Source of the DNA: Gammaproteobacteria bacterium
GTDB lineage: Bacteria > Pseudomonadota > Gammaproteobacteria > Ga0077554 > Ga007554
DNA length: 64,000 nucleotides
NCBI GenBank assembly: GCA_040183005.1
Contig: JAMPIW010000007.1
Coordinates: 1,558,188 to 1,622,187, forward strand
Reading direction: 5' to 3'
The position numbers and the translations under genes are program-made. A model generated the notes under the pieces. That model was not told the origin of the DNA, did not search any database, and saw only the letters and a program-made list of their open reading frames with translations. Positions within the stretch are counted from its first letter, which is position 1; every line of letters starts with the position of its first letter. Shown piece by piece: positions 16,517-25,406 of this stretch.

Positions 16517-18034
16517 CTAAGGGGAATTGTACAAGTCAATCATCGAGGCCTCGGCATCGCGGGCTTGAGCCGCGGTGGTGAGGTCGCAGCGACGCTGTTC
16601 GAGGTGATCGAGATAGTCTTTACCTATGTCGCCGGTAACGTATTCGCCCGTAAACACGGAGGCGTCGAAGCGTTCCAGCTTGGGATTGCCTTTGCGTACG
16701 GATTCGATTAAATCCAGCAGATCCTGGAATATCAGCTTGTCCGCGCCAATGGCTTCAGCCACTTCGGCCTCGCTTCTGCCATGGGCGATCAGTTCGCTGG
16801 CGGCGGGCATGTCGATGCCATAGACGTTCGGATAGCGCACTGGCGGGGAGGCGGAGGCGAAGTAGACCTTGCGTGCGCCGGCCTCGCGGGCCATCTGGAT
16901 GATTTGCTGCGAAGTGGTGCCGCGCACAATGGAGTCGTCCACCAGCAGCACGGTCTTGCGTTTGAATTCGAGGTCGATGGGGTTGAGTTTCTGGCGCACG
17001 GATTTCTTGCGCTGCTTTTGCCCCGGCATAATGAAGGTACGGCCGATGTAGCGGTTCTTGATAAACCCTTCGCGGTATGTCACGCCCAGCCTGTTGGCCA
17101 ATTGCATGGCGGCGGTACGGCTGGTGTCAGGGATGGGGATCACTACGTCGATATCGTGATCCGGCCATTCGCGCAAAATTTTGTCAGCCAGTTTATCGCC
17201 CATGCGCAGGCGCGCCTTATACACCGACACATCATCAATGATCGAGTCTGGGCGCGCCAGATACACGTACTCGAAGATACACGGTGAATATACCGGGTTC
17301 TCGGCACATTGCTGGATATGAAGCCCGCCCTCAAGGTCAATAAACACCGCCTCGCCGGGGGCGATGTCGCGTACCCGCTGAAAACCGAGTCCGTCCAGCG
17401 CGACGCTCTCGGAGGCGATCATGTATTCCGTGCCCTTGTCTGTCTCACGCTTGCCGAAGACAACGGGGCGGATGCCAAAGGGATCGCGGAAACCGACGAT
17501 GCCATGGCCGCTGATCATTGCCACCACGGCGTAACTGCCACGGCAGCGCCGATGTACACCCGCCACGGCATTAAAGATATCCTGCGCGCCGATTTTGAGC
17601 TTGTCCTGCTCTTGCAATTCATGCGCGAACACATTCAACAGGATTTCGGAATCAGAATCGGTGTTGATGTGACGCCGGTCTTCAAGAAACATATCTTGCT
17701 TTAGCTGACTGGCGTTGGTCAGGTTGCCATTGTGCGCAAGCGCAATGCCGAAGGGGGAGTTGACATAGAACGGTTGAGCCTCGGCCGAGGTAGCGCAACC
17801 TGCCGTCGGATAACGCACATGGCCGATACCCATGTTGCCGCGCAGATTGAGCATGTGCCGGGAACGGAATACATCGCGCACCAGGCCGTTGTCCTTGCGC
17901 AGGTAAAACTTGCCGCTGCTGTCGCAGGTGACAATTCCCGCAGCGTCCTGTCCACGATGCTGGAGGACAGTGAGGCCATCATATAAGGCCTGATTGACAC
18001 TGCTGTTAGCGACGATACCGATAATGGCACACAT
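16517..18034 (-). CDS. purF: Amidophosphoribosyltransferase
   Basis: First committed step of purine synthesis: PRPP plus glutamine gives phosphoribosylamine. Starting at the ATG at 18034 places the catalytic nucleophile at Cys2 ([20 protein letters not shown]), as required after Met removal, and gives 505 residues, the same as in E. coli. The frame could extend three codons further, but that would bury the Cys. The PRPP-binding motif [14 protein letters not shown] is present. cvpA lies directly upstream, the classic cvpA-purF order. Confidence 0.97.
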   Translation of the reverse strand: MCAIIGIVANSSVNQALYDGLTVLQHRGQDAAGIVTCDSSGKFYLRKDNGLVRDVFRSRHMLNLRGNMGIGHVRYPTAGCATSAEAQPFYVNSPFGIALAHNGNLTNASQLKQDMFLEDRRHINTDSDSEILLNVFAHELQEQDKLKIGAQDIFNAVAGVHRRCRGSYAVVAMISGHGIVGFRDPFGIRPVVFGKRETDKGTEYMIASESVALDGLGFQRVRDIAPGEAVFIDLEGGLHIQQCAENPVYSPCIFEYVYLARPDSIIDDVSVYKARLRMGDKLADKILREWPDHDIDVVIPIPDTSRTAAMQLANRLGVTYREGFIKNRYIGRTFIMPGQKQRKKSVRQKLNPIDLEFKRKTVLLVDDSIVRGTTSQQIIQMAREAGARKVYFASASPPVRYPNVYGIDMPAASELIAHGRSEAEVAEAIGADKLIFQDLLDLIESVRKGNPKLERFDASVFTGEYVTGDIGKDYLDHLEQRRCDLTTAAQARDAEASMIDLYNSP

Positions 18035-18087
18035 GAGGATCACCTACCCATTGGGTTTACAAAAAACAGAGGAAATTCGGGATATGC

Positions 18088-18594
18088 TCAACGCTTCAGC
18101 CCATCAATGAAGCTACGGGCGACGCCATGCGGCAGCCAGTCGCGCACCCACAACACCATACCCTGAAAATAATCTACGAACGCTGACGTTTTCCACCACT
18201 GAGCCTGAACCAGTGGCGTTACGCCAATCACCACCACCAGCACAGATACCACCAGCACGCCCCGCACCAATCCGAAGAGCATGCCGACTGAACGATCCGT
18301 GCTGCTGATTACGCTTTTGCGCACCCAGCTTGAAATCAAATACTTGAAAATGCCGCCAAGAATGAAGGTGGCTAAAAAAAGCGCTGCAAACGCCACGGCA
18401 AGGCGCATGGAAGACATGGCTATGTGATCGGCAAAAAGGCCGTCAAGTTTGGAAGCATAGTTTAGCGCTATCCAGAAGGACAACACCCATACCACCAGAG
18501 AGAGCACCTCGCGCACGAAACCACGGATTATGCCTACCAGTGCCGAAAGCCCAAGAATGGCGAAAATGGCGTAATCAACCCAGCTCATAAACAA
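18088..18594 (-). CDS. cvpA: Colicin V production family membrane protein
   Basis: A 168-residue inner-membrane protein with about four hydrophobic helices (VDYAIFAILGLSALVGIIRG; VLSLVVWVLSFWIAL; LAVAFAALFLATFILGGIF; LVRGVLVVSVLVVVIGV). SWVRKSVISSTDRSVGMLFG is a typical CvpA motif. CvpA is linked to colicin V export and envelope homeostasis; the biochemical role is unknown. It precedes purF by about 50 bases. Confidence 0.93.
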   Translation of the reverse strand: MFMSWVDYAIFAILGLSALVGIIRGFVREVLSLVVWVLSFWIALNYASKLDGLFADHIAMSSMRLAVAFAALFLATFILGGIFKYLISSWVRKSVISSTDRSVGMLFGLVRGVLVVSVLVVVIGVTPLVQAQWWKTSAFVDYFQGMVLWVRDWLPHGVARSFIDGLKR

Positions 18595-18641
18595 CCCTAT
18601 CAGGCCCTATTCCAATTTGTGTTAAAAACGACAATGATGTT

Positions 18642-18700
18642 GTAGGGTGCGTTCCACGCATCAATGATAATGGGATAATGGTGCGTGGAACGCACCCTAC
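18642..18700. repeat. REP-like perfect inverted repeat (19-bp arms)
   Basis: GTAGGGTGCGTTCCACGCA (18642-18660) and TGCGTGGAACGCACCCTAC (18682-18700) are exact complements with a 21-base loop. It shares the GTAGGGTG start with the repeat at 262-291. It lies upstream of cvpA. Confidence 0.85.
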
Positions 18701-18876
18701 GATATTTCACTTTTTATTACGAATATTTAGAATTAAAGGGCTGTTAGCAATTCCTGCCATACTGCAAAAATCATGGGGGATGCGAGAGCACACGCCCGCG
18801 CTAAAGAAGCATTTTAGCAAATTATGGGGCTATGCAAAAGACAAGAGATACGAAGAGCGGGCGTGAAGCTTGCGCC

Positions 18877-18949
18877 GTAACCCACCTGATGTGCCGCCAG
18901 GCACCCATTGAATAATGCGTTGTGTTGCTTGCAACGCTTGGTGGGTTAC
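18877..18949. repeat. Inverted repeat pair GTAACCCACC / GGTGGGTTAC
   Basis: Two oppositely oriented 10-bp arms, 53 bases apart, belong to common GTAACCCACC-type intergenic repeats. The 419 bases between cvpA and the SUMF1 gene hold only this pair and the repeat at 18642; I see no gene. Confidence 0.55.
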
Positions 18950-19013
18950 GCAAAAAGCGCGAACCCACCCTGCATTTAGCCCGGCAGACATCAACGATGG
19001 GCGTGCGCCCCCA

Positions 19014-19964
19014 TCACCGCGCATCCTTCGCGCAACGAACCCCGACATCGCTATAGGTGGCGTTAGGATCAAGAATGCCGCGGTACGCTGTGCGCTGGAA
19101 CAGGCTCAGGGCATAATGGCCTTGACCGCCTGACCCCGCCCCTCTTACAACCTTGTATTTTTCACCGAATTCCTTGGCCTTATAGGCTGCGCCAGGATAC
19201 GCCTTGTACCAGTCCGCCACCCACTCCCTGACGTTACCGCCCATGTCGTAAACATCATATGGGGACTTGTCGGTTTTGTAGGAGCCCACTGGCGCGGCGC
19301 CGTATTCCCATGATTCTTCACCGGTGTTGGAGAGGCCCGCCTTCCACTCATCGCCCCACGGGAATTCCTGGCCATGCTCGCCGCGCGCGGCCTTTTCCCA
19401 TTCCGCCTCGCTGGGCAGACGCTTGCCCACCCATTTACAGTAGGCGCTGGCGTCCTGCCAGGACACATAGGTTACAGGCAGCTTGTCGATAGCCTGAAAT
19501 TTCTTTTCGATCTCCTTCAACAAATCTTCCTTGCTCATGGCGCGGGTATCCATATCCAGATGAAAAACCTTAACCGCCGTCTTTCTTAACTGCTCCACCT
19601 CCAGCTCTTGAAGCTTCTCCTTTTTCATGCTGATGATGTACCCCGTTTCCATCCAGTGATCCGGCGGCGGGGCGTTGTTTTTGGTCATGAAGTCTTTGTA
19701 CTGCACGTTGGTGACTTCATATTTGTCGATCAGGAACGCCTTGAGATTGACTTTGCGCTCGGGATGTTCGTCCTGATACCAGGGCTTGGTGGCGCCAAAT
19801 TCGCCCGCCTTCTTGGAACGATCCACCTTGTTGCTGCCCATCACAAACTCACCGGCGGGCACTTTTACCATGTCTGCGTCATGAATCGCCGTGACTGCTT
19901 GCACGCCCGGCGAAAACAGCATGGCTAATACTGCGATTTTTTTTAGTTGCACGCCTGCTTTCAT
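19014..19964 (-). CDS. SUMF1/FGE-fold periplasmic protein without the catalytic Cys pair
   Basis: A 316-residue protein with a signal peptide (MKAGVQLKKIAVLAMLFSPGVQA) and a formylglycine-generating-enzyme-like fold: MVKVPAGEFVMGSN, IDKYEVTNVQYKDFM, LPVTYVSWQDASAYCKWVGK, RLPSEAEWEKAARG and VYDMGGNVREWVADWY. The strand that carries the two catalytic Cys in true FGE reads VVRGAGSGGQGHYALSLF here, without Cys, so sulfatase activation is unlikely. The ATG at 19964 follows GGGAGGG. It lies 16 bases after the cytochrome-SUMF1 gene, probably in one operon. Confidence 0.85.
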   Translation of the reverse strand: MKAGVQLKKIAVLAMLFSPGVQAVTAIHDADMVKVPAGEFVMGSNKVDRSKKAGEFGATKPWYQDEHPERKVNLKAFLIDKYEVTNVQYKDFMTKNNAPPPDHWMETGYIISMKKEKLQELEVEQLRKTAVKVFHLDMDTRAMSKEDLLKEIEKKFQAIDKLPVTYVSWQDASAYCKWVGKRLPSEAEWEKAARGEHGQEFPWGDEWKAGLSNTGEESWEYGAAPVGSYKTDKSPYDVYDMGGNVREWVADWYKAYPGAAYKAKEFGEKYKVVRGAGSGGQGHYALSLFQRTAYRGILDPNATYSDVGVRCAKDAR

Positions 19965-19980
19965 TAAATACCCTCCCCTA

Positions 19981-21075
19981 TCATTGAACCGGTTTTGCAT
20001 CTTTGGCGCATCTGAATCCGAAGCTCTTGTTTTTGGTGTTTCTCAAAAAGAAGGAGCGGTTATACACGGGCGCGGAGATGCCGCATTTATAGAACGAGCA
20101 ATCCCACCACGAGCCACCTTTCAGCGTCTTGTACTTTTCCCCGTAATTTTCCGTTGGCTTAGTATTCCCCGGATAGGCCTGATACCAGGAGTCCGTCCAC
20201 TCCCACACATTGCCGGACATATCATGGACACCATAAGGGCTGACGCCACCCTCGAAAGCACCCGCCGGCGTGGTGTCACCTTCGAGCTTTAGTGTTGTCC
20301 AGCGTACCGGGCTGTTTACTTTGTCGACATCAAAAACATTGCCCCAAGGATAGGTTCTACCGTCCGTACCACGCGCTGCCTTTTCCCATTCCTGATCGGT
20401 GGGCAGGCGCTTGCCTGCCCATTCGCAATACGCATTGGCGTCGTACCAAGTGACGAAAACAACCGGGTGATCCGCTTTGCCAGGCGGGAACGTCCTGTTT
20501 TCAAAATGATCGGGGGATTTGCGATGGGTTGAGTCTATAAATTGCCCGTACTGGAGGTTCGTGACTTCATACTTGTCGATATAGAAATCACCCAGGGAAA
20601 GGGTGTGCTGCGGGCCTTCATCGGACAAACGCTGGTTCGATCCCCGGATAAACTCGCCTGCGGGGATCAGCGCCATCTCATTCGGCGCCGCGCCTATTCT
20701 GGCCTGCTCATAATACATGGACACACTCATGCCTGGCCCCTGGCCCTCGGCCTTCGGGAAGGACTTCCCTGCCTGCGGCGGCTCGGGGGGTATTTCCAAT
20801 ACGGGATCCGCCTTGGGCTTGAGCACACGCCGCGCAGTCTTTTGCAGGCCACCCGGTAACCCCTGGCTATGACATGCCAGGCACTCGCTGGTGAATACTG
20901 CCATGGAAACAGGGTGCTCCTTATCCTGATGACACTGCGCGCACGGCCCTTGCGCGGGCCGAGGCGTCACGCTCGCCGCACGGCGCGACTGGGCAGCAGC
21001 AACACCGCCGATGACCACCAGCAATAATGTCAAAAGGAAACCATGGAAACACCATGTGTATCTAGTACGCCACAT
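19981..21075 (-). CDS. Di-haem cytochrome c / SUMF1-fold fusion protein
   Basis: A 364-residue protein. A membrane or signal segment (LLTLLLVVIGGVAAAQ) is followed by two haem-binding motifs, CAQCH (about 45-49) and CLACH (about 65-69), a Pro-rich linker, then an FGE-like domain from about 133: MALIPAGEFIRGSN, IDKYEVTNLQYGQF, VVFVTWYDANAYCEWAGKRL, VHDMSGNVWEWTDSWY. Near the end, WWDCSFYKCGIS has two Cys four residues apart, the same spacing as the catalytic pair of bacterial FGE. A redox role outside the cytoplasmic membrane is inferred; no substrate is evident. Confidence 0.85.
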   Translation of the reverse strand: MWRTRYTWCFHGFLLTLLLVVIGGVAAAQSRRAASVTPRPAQGPCAQCHQDKEHPVSMAVFTSECLACHSQGLPGGLQKTARRVLKPKADPVLEIPPEPPQAGKSFPKAEGQGPGMSVSMYYEQARIGAAPNEMALIPAGEFIRGSNQRLSDEGPQHTLSLGDFYIDKYEVTNLQYGQFIDSTHRKSPDHFENRTFPPGKADHPVVFVTWYDANAYCEWAGKRLPTDQEWEKAARGTDGRTYPWGNVFDVDKVNSPVRWTTLKLEGDTTPAGAFEGGVSPYGVHDMSGNVWEWTDSWYQAYPGNTKPTENYGEKYKTLKGGSWWDCSFYKCGISAPVYNRSFFLRNTKNKSFGFRCAKDAKPVQ

Positions 21076-21445
21076 ACAACCCTGCCCCCCTCAACCGTAC
21101 GCCTCTTGTCACAGCATTCCGGTCAACTATAAGGAACCAAGCATAAAGCATCCAGGCAACCCTTGCCTACTATTGCGGCCAGCCATTATCCACAAACACT
21201 AAAATTCATTAGCTTTTTCTAAAGCTCTTGTGTATAGTGCGCTTCGTGCCGTAACAAACGGACACTCCTCGTCTCTGACCTCTCCGCTGTCTAGTGCAGC
21301 ATCATATTGGTTGGCGACGTTTCAGCAACCAGGCGGTCGCCACCAGCCACAGCGGTACCCGCCCTGCCAGATATATTTTTTATCTGGCCATACACATTCA
21401 TTCATCAATAATTTCCGTTCTGTGGCGGCGGAAGAGGGTATTACT

Positions 21446-22939
21446 TTGTCTTTCCAAGAACTTAACTTAAGCTCCGACCTTATGCGCGCCATTGAGGCGA
21501 GCGGCTACACCACTCCTACCGAAATCCAGCGCCAAGCCATTCCTGTCGCTCTTGCAGGCAACGATCTGATGGCCTCCGCCCAGACCGGCACCGGCAAAAC
21601 AGCATCCTTTGTATTACCTGCACTGCAAAAATTACAGGAACCCTCCAAGGTTCAAGGCCGTGGGCCGCGCGTGCTGATCCTCACCCCAACCCGCGAGCTG
21701 GCTGCGCAGATCCAGGAGTCCATCAAGCGTTACGCCCGCTTCACCAAGCTGAGCTGCGGCTCCATCGTGGGTGGCGCGCCCTACCCTCTCCAGGAACGCC
21801 TCTTACGTTCTCCGCTGGATCTGCTGGTCGCCACACCTGGCCGATTGATCGATCACATGGATCGCGGACGGGTGGATTTCTCCCGCCTGGAAATGCTGGT
21901 ACTGGACGAAGCGGACCGCATGCTGGATATGGGCTTCATTGAGCCTGTTGAACGCATCAGCGCGGCCACGCCTGCCACACGCCAGATCCTGTTGTTTTCC
22001 GCAACGTTCGAAGGCAATGTGGAAAAACTGGCGCGGACCCTGCTCAAAGATCCTGTCCGGATCCAAATCGCAGGATCGAAAGAAAAACACACGCAAATCG
22101 AACAGCGTGTTCATCAGGCGGACGACTACAAACATAAACATCTGTTGCTGAGCCATGTGCTGAATTCCCAGGATCTCAGCCAGGCTATCATCTTCACCTC
22201 GACCAAACGCGGCGCCGATGAACTGGCCGGCGAGCTGAGTGAGCAGGGTCACACCTGTGCGGCATTGCATGGCGACATGAAGCAGGGTGCCCGCAATCGC
22301 ACTGTGCAGCGTATGCGCCGCGGTGATGTAAAAGTCCTGGTTGCCACCGACGTGGCGGCGCGCGGCCTGGATATCACGGGCATCACGCACGTCATCAACT
22401 TTGACCTGCCGATGGTGGCTGAAGATTACGTGCATCGCATTGGCCGTACCGGCCGCGCCGGCGCCTTTGGTGTGGCAGTTTCGCTGATTGGCCCGCAGGA
22501 TTGGGGCAAGCTGGCGCAAATCGAGCGGCTCACCGGGCATCGCCTGGAGCGCAGCGTTCTGCCAGGCCTGGAGCCGACCCGTTCGGAGCCTAGAGGCGGT
22601 GCCGGCGGCGACAAGCCCCGTGGCGGCCGTCCGGGCTTCGCGCGCAATGGCGCCGGTGCCGGCGCAGCGCGTCCCCGCTCGTCATCATCAGCACCTCGCT
22701 CGCCGTCCTCAGCCCCCCGAGGAGGGCAATCCCGCAGCCAGGGCGAGGGCTTTAGCCAGCCTTATGCACAACAACGGGCAAAAAGCACTGGCTATGGCAA
22801 CGGAAACACAAGCGGAAATGCAAACGGGAACACGCGCTCCAATGATAACGGCGCCCCCCGTCCCAGGACATCGGGCGACCGTCCGAAAATCTCCTTTGCA
22901 GCGCGGCCACAGAAACGGCCCGCACCGCGAAGCTTCTGA
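21446..22939 (+). CDS. rhlE: DEAD-box RNA helicase, RhlE type
   Basis: All helicase motifs are present: SAQTGTGKTASF, PTRELAAQI, TPGRLIDHM, VLDEADRMLDMGF, SATF, TDVAARGLDI and HRIGRTGRAG. The C-terminal tail is long, Gly/Arg/Ser/Asn-rich and disordered, as in RhlE. I prefer the TTG at 21446 (family start, LSFQELNLSSDLMRAIEASG) after GGAAGAGGG; an in-frame ATG at 21230 would add 72 unrelated residues. The 370 bases before it hold no other gene; CCAGATA..TATCTGG near 21367-21387 could form a leader hairpin. Confidence 0.92.
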   Translation: MSFQELNLSSDLMRAIEASGYTTPTEIQRQAIPVALAGNDLMASAQTGTGKTASFVLPALQKLQEPSKVQGRGPRVLILTPTRELAAQIQESIKRYARFTKLSCGSIVGGAPYPLQERLLRSPLDLLVATPGRLIDHMDRGRVDFSRLEMLVLDEADRMLDMGFIEPVERISAATPATRQILLFSATFEGNVEKLARTLLKDPVRIQIAGSKEKHTQIEQRVHQADDYKHKHLLLSHVLNSQDLSQAIIFTSTKRGADELAGELSEQGHTCAALHGDMKQGARNRTVQRMRRGDVKVLVATDVAARGLDITGITHVINFDLPMVAEDYVHRIGRTGRAGAFGVAVSLIGPQDWGKLAQIERLTGHRLERSVLPGLEPTRSEPRGGAGGDKPRGGRPGFARNGAGAGAARPRSSSSAPRSPSSAPRGGQSRSQGEGFSQPYAQQRAKSTGYGNGNTSGNANGNTRSNDNGAPRPRTSGDRPKISFAARPQKRPAPRSF

Positions 22940-22952
22940 TAGCTAGAGGTTT

Positions 22953-23010
22953 CTGAAAACCCTTGAGGGTTTCAGGTAAAAGGGGCGGGTTCATACCCGC
23001 CCCTTTTTTT
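22953..23010 (+). terminator. Terminator after rhlE
   Basis: GGGGCGGGT (22982-22990) and ACCCGCCCC (22995-23003) form a 9-bp GC-rich stem with a TCAT loop, followed by seven T. A weaker hairpin (CTGAAAACCC / GGGTTTCAG) just precedes it. It could serve the convergent dedD gene too. Confidence 0.9.
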
Positions 23011-23054
23011 GTCCTTCGGAAAACAGCCCTTAATTTAACCGCCGCTGTGATTTC

Positions 23055-23738
23055 CTATTTGTACCGCATCACGATACCCTTCAGTTTCATCTCCTGCTCC
23101 AGCTTCTGTTGCAATGCCTCTGCATTGGATCTCAACAGTTCAGGGCCGATACGCACCCGGATGGCCGCACCCTCCCCCTCGGCAATACGTTCAACAAACG
23201 CGGTATAGCCTTTGGCGCGCAGCCGGTCACGCAGCACGAGCGCATTCTGCTCACTGGAAAAACTGCCAAGCTGCACTACCCATGCGGTAGGAACGTTGAC
23301 AGGACTCGGGCTGGGATGGGGTGTCGCCACCGGTTTTGACTCTGCCGGTTTAGGCGCCACTGTTTTTGGCTTCGCGGGCTTGGGCTCAACCGACTTCGAG
23401 GACTCGGATGCGGGGATTGAGGTTATCGAGGGCTTTGGCTCGGCGGGAGGTGGCGTTGAGGAAGGCGCGGGGATTAGCGAGTCCACAACAGTGTCTGCCG
23501 TAACATCCATAGCGGGGGTGTTTTCGCCTGGCGCGCTGCCATCCGCATCTCCCGGCGCAGGAAAGGCTTGCGCAACAGAACTCTGATCTGGCAAGGAAGG
23601 CGCGGGAGGAACAGCAGCGATCGGCGCGGGCCCCTGCTCTTTTTCATTATCAGGAAGGAACAGCGGAATAAGTATGACGGCCAGCGAAACCAGCACCAGC
23701 GCGCCTATCAAGCGATGTTTCAATTGATTTTTTTCCAT
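23055..23738 (-). CDS. dedD: DedD-like SPOR-domain cell-division protein
   Basis: A 227-residue protein with a short cytoplasmic start, one transmembrane helix (LIGALVLVSLAVILIPLFL), a long Pro/Lys/Glu-rich periplasmic linker and a C-terminal SPOR domain (WVVQLGSFSSEQNALVLRDR..YTAFVERIAEG). SPOR domains bind glycan strands denuded of stem peptides at the septum. The folC neighbourhood fits DedD. It starts three bases after the preceding gene's stop. Confidence 0.9.
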   Translation of the reverse strand: MEKNQLKHRLIGALVLVSLAVILIPLFLPDNEKEQGPAPIAAVPPAPSLPDQSSVAQAFPAPGDADGSAPGENTPAMDVTADTVVDSLIPAPSSTPPPAEPKPSITSIPASESSKSVEPKPAKPKTVAPKPAESKPVATPHPSPSPVNVPTAWVVQLGSFSSEQNALVLRDRLRAKGYTAFVERIAEGEGAAIRVRIGPELLRSNAEALQQKLEQEMKLKGIVMRYK

Positions 23739-23741
23739 GGG

Positions 23742-24044
23742 TTATGACTCGGCAAGTTCGGCTAAAAGTAACGGTAATCCGGATTCGGTGATGAAAACGA
23801 CATTGACTGTGGAGATATAGATTTTTCCCGCCTGGCGCAATTCCGCAACAGCATCGGCATCGACCCGGGCATCAACACAGTAAAAATGCTCGCCTTCGAT
23901 GAAGCGGTGCTGCATACGCTTAAAGGCGCGAAACGCTGTCCCTTTGGGGCGGCTCAGCATCTCGTCGATTTGCTTGAACGTTTTCAGGTGAGAATTTTGG
24001 AAAAGATCAGCACTGATTTTCACGCGGGTATCCGTGGGAATCAT
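23742..24044 (-). CDS. Hypothetical protein between folC and dedD
   Basis: A 100-residue protein from the ATG at 24044 (MIPTDTRVKISADLFQNSHL), 14 bases after the folC stop and three bases before dedD, so it is probably translated within the operon. I do not recognise the family. The region AFRAFKRMQHRFIEGEHFYC and IYISTVNVVFITESGLPLLL faintly recalls Bro-N/ORF6N-type domains of phage regulators, but this is a loose visual likeness. A longer frame running back over folC to 24272 is not supported. Confidence 0.6.
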   Translation of the reverse strand: MIPTDTRVKISADLFQNSHLKTFKQIDEMLSRPKGTAFRAFKRMQHRFIEGEHFYCVDARVDADAVAELRQAGKIYISTVNVVFITESGLPLLLAELAES

Positions 24045-24058
24045 CCTGAAAACGGTGA

Positions 24059-25324
24059 TTATACCGCCTGCTTCATTGCCTCTGCCACAGTATAAAAGGA
24101 GCCGAAAGCAAGTACCCGATCCTGCGGTTGTGCGCCAGCAACAGCTAGAGTATACGCAGTGGTGACATCGGCGTAAGTATGTACGGGGGATTGCACGCCT
24201 GAAGCCAGCAAACGTTCGGCAAGGTATGCACCTGATGCACCGCGCTTGATATCGAGGCCTGCCACGTGCCATACATCAACAACATCACGCATGGCGCTTA
24301 TCACGCCATCAATATCCTTGTCCGCCAGCATCGCCAGCACCGCATGAGTTTGACCCGTGCAGGGATGAGCACGCAGCGTTTCCGCCAGCACCTGTGCGCC
24401 GTGTGGATTGTGCGCCACGTCGAATATGCGTGTGACACCACCATCGGATATCACCTGAAAACGTCCCGGTAAATATACCGTCTCCAAGCCATGGCGCACG
24501 TCATTCTGGCTGACAGGCAGGTGGGCCTCCAGCAACTCCAGCACCATCAGCACCGCCGCTGCGTTCTGCAATTGGAAAGCGCCGCGCAAGGCGGGGTGTG
24601 GCAATGCCGTGCGGCGGCGCGCAACACTCCACCATGACCACCCTGCCCCTTCTACTGTATAACCGAAATCACGTCCGGCGCGATACAGTGGCGTCCCCAG
24701 CGTTTCAGCATGCTGCAGCAGCGTTACCGGGGGATCGAGGTCGCCACAGACGGCGGGCCGTCCGGGGCGAAAAATCCCAGCCTTCTCGCGAGCAATCGCC
24801 TCGCGGGTATTCCCCAGCCACTCGGCGTGATCTATGCCGATGGATGTCACCAGCGCCACATCGGCATCCAGCAAATTAACGGCATCCAGGCGGCCACCCA
24901 TACCCACCTCAAGGATGGCGACATCCAGCAGCGAGCGAGAGAAGATTTCCAGCGCCGCAAGAGTGCCGAATTCGAAATAGGTCAGCGAGATGCCATGACG
25001 CGCCTGATCGACGCGCTCAAACGCCTCGCATAACGCGGAATCCCGAACCTCCACACCGCATATCCTGACACGTTCGTTATAGTGCCGCAGGTGCGGCGAG
25101 GTATACACGCCAGTCCGGTATCCGGCGGCTTCAAGGATGGACTCCAGCATGGCCACACTCGACCCCTTGCCGTTGGTGCCGCCGACCGTCACCACGGTAA
25201 ATTCGGGGCGCCCCAGACCCATACGCTCCAGCACCGGCCGCACCCGCTCCAGACCCAGCTCGATTTCCGCAGGGTGGAGTGTCTCTTGCCAGGTGAGCCA
25301 TTCGTTGAGAGTAGTGAATCGCAT
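24059..25324 (-). CDS. folC: Bifunctional folylpolyglutamate / dihydrofolate synthase
   Basis: A 421-residue Mur-ligase-type enzyme that adds Glu to dihydropteroate and to folates. It shows the P-loop TVVTVGGTNGKGSSVAMLE, the region YTSPHLRHYNERVRI, MGGRLDAVNLLDADV and the C-terminal FDVAHNPHGAQVLAETL. folC-dedD is a standard proteobacterial order; accD, usually upstream, is absent and recQ lies divergently instead. Confidence 0.96.
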   Translation of the reverse strand: MRFTTLNEWLTWQETLHPAEIELGLERVRPVLERMGLGRPEFTVVTVGGTNGKGSSVAMLESILEAAGYRTGVYTSPHLRHYNERVRICGVEVRDSALCEAFERVDQARHGISLTYFEFGTLAALEIFSRSLLDVAILEVGMGGRLDAVNLLDADVALVTSIGIDHAEWLGNTREAIAREKAGIFRPGRPAVCGDLDPPVTLLQHAETLGTPLYRAGRDFGYTVEGAGWSWWSVARRRTALPHPALRGAFQLQNAAAVLMVLELLEAHLPVSQNDVRHGLETVYLPGRFQVISDGGVTRIFDVAHNPHGAQVLAETLRAHPCTGQTHAVLAMLADKDIDGVISAMRDVVDVWHVAGLDIKRGASGAYLAERLLASGVQSPVHTYADVTTAYTLAVAGAQPQDRVLAFGSFYTVAEAMKQAV

Positions 25325-25390
25325 TGCTTACAAGACCTTTCTTTGTATGCGTGAATTATGTCATGAATCGGCATGAAAGCCACCCGTGAT

Positions 25391-25405
25391 GTTATCATTG
25401 ATAAC
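25391..25405. promoter_or_regulatory. Palindrome GTTATCATTGATAAC at the recQ start
   Basis: A perfect 15-bp palindrome (6-bp arms, 3-base centre) lies just before the recQ start chosen here and between recQ and folC. It could be an operator or a chance AT-rich palindrome. Confidence 0.35.
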
Positions 25406-25406
25406 C

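Noticed and set aside
21230-21445. N-terminal extension of the helicase from an upstream ATG
   Set aside because: The 72 extra residues have no helicase-like sequence, and the family start lies at the TTG at 21446 after a purine-rich ribosome site.
21803-22540. Minus-strand open frame of 245 codons opposite rhlE
   Set aside because: Composition reflects the reverse complement of helicase codons; no domain or start signal.
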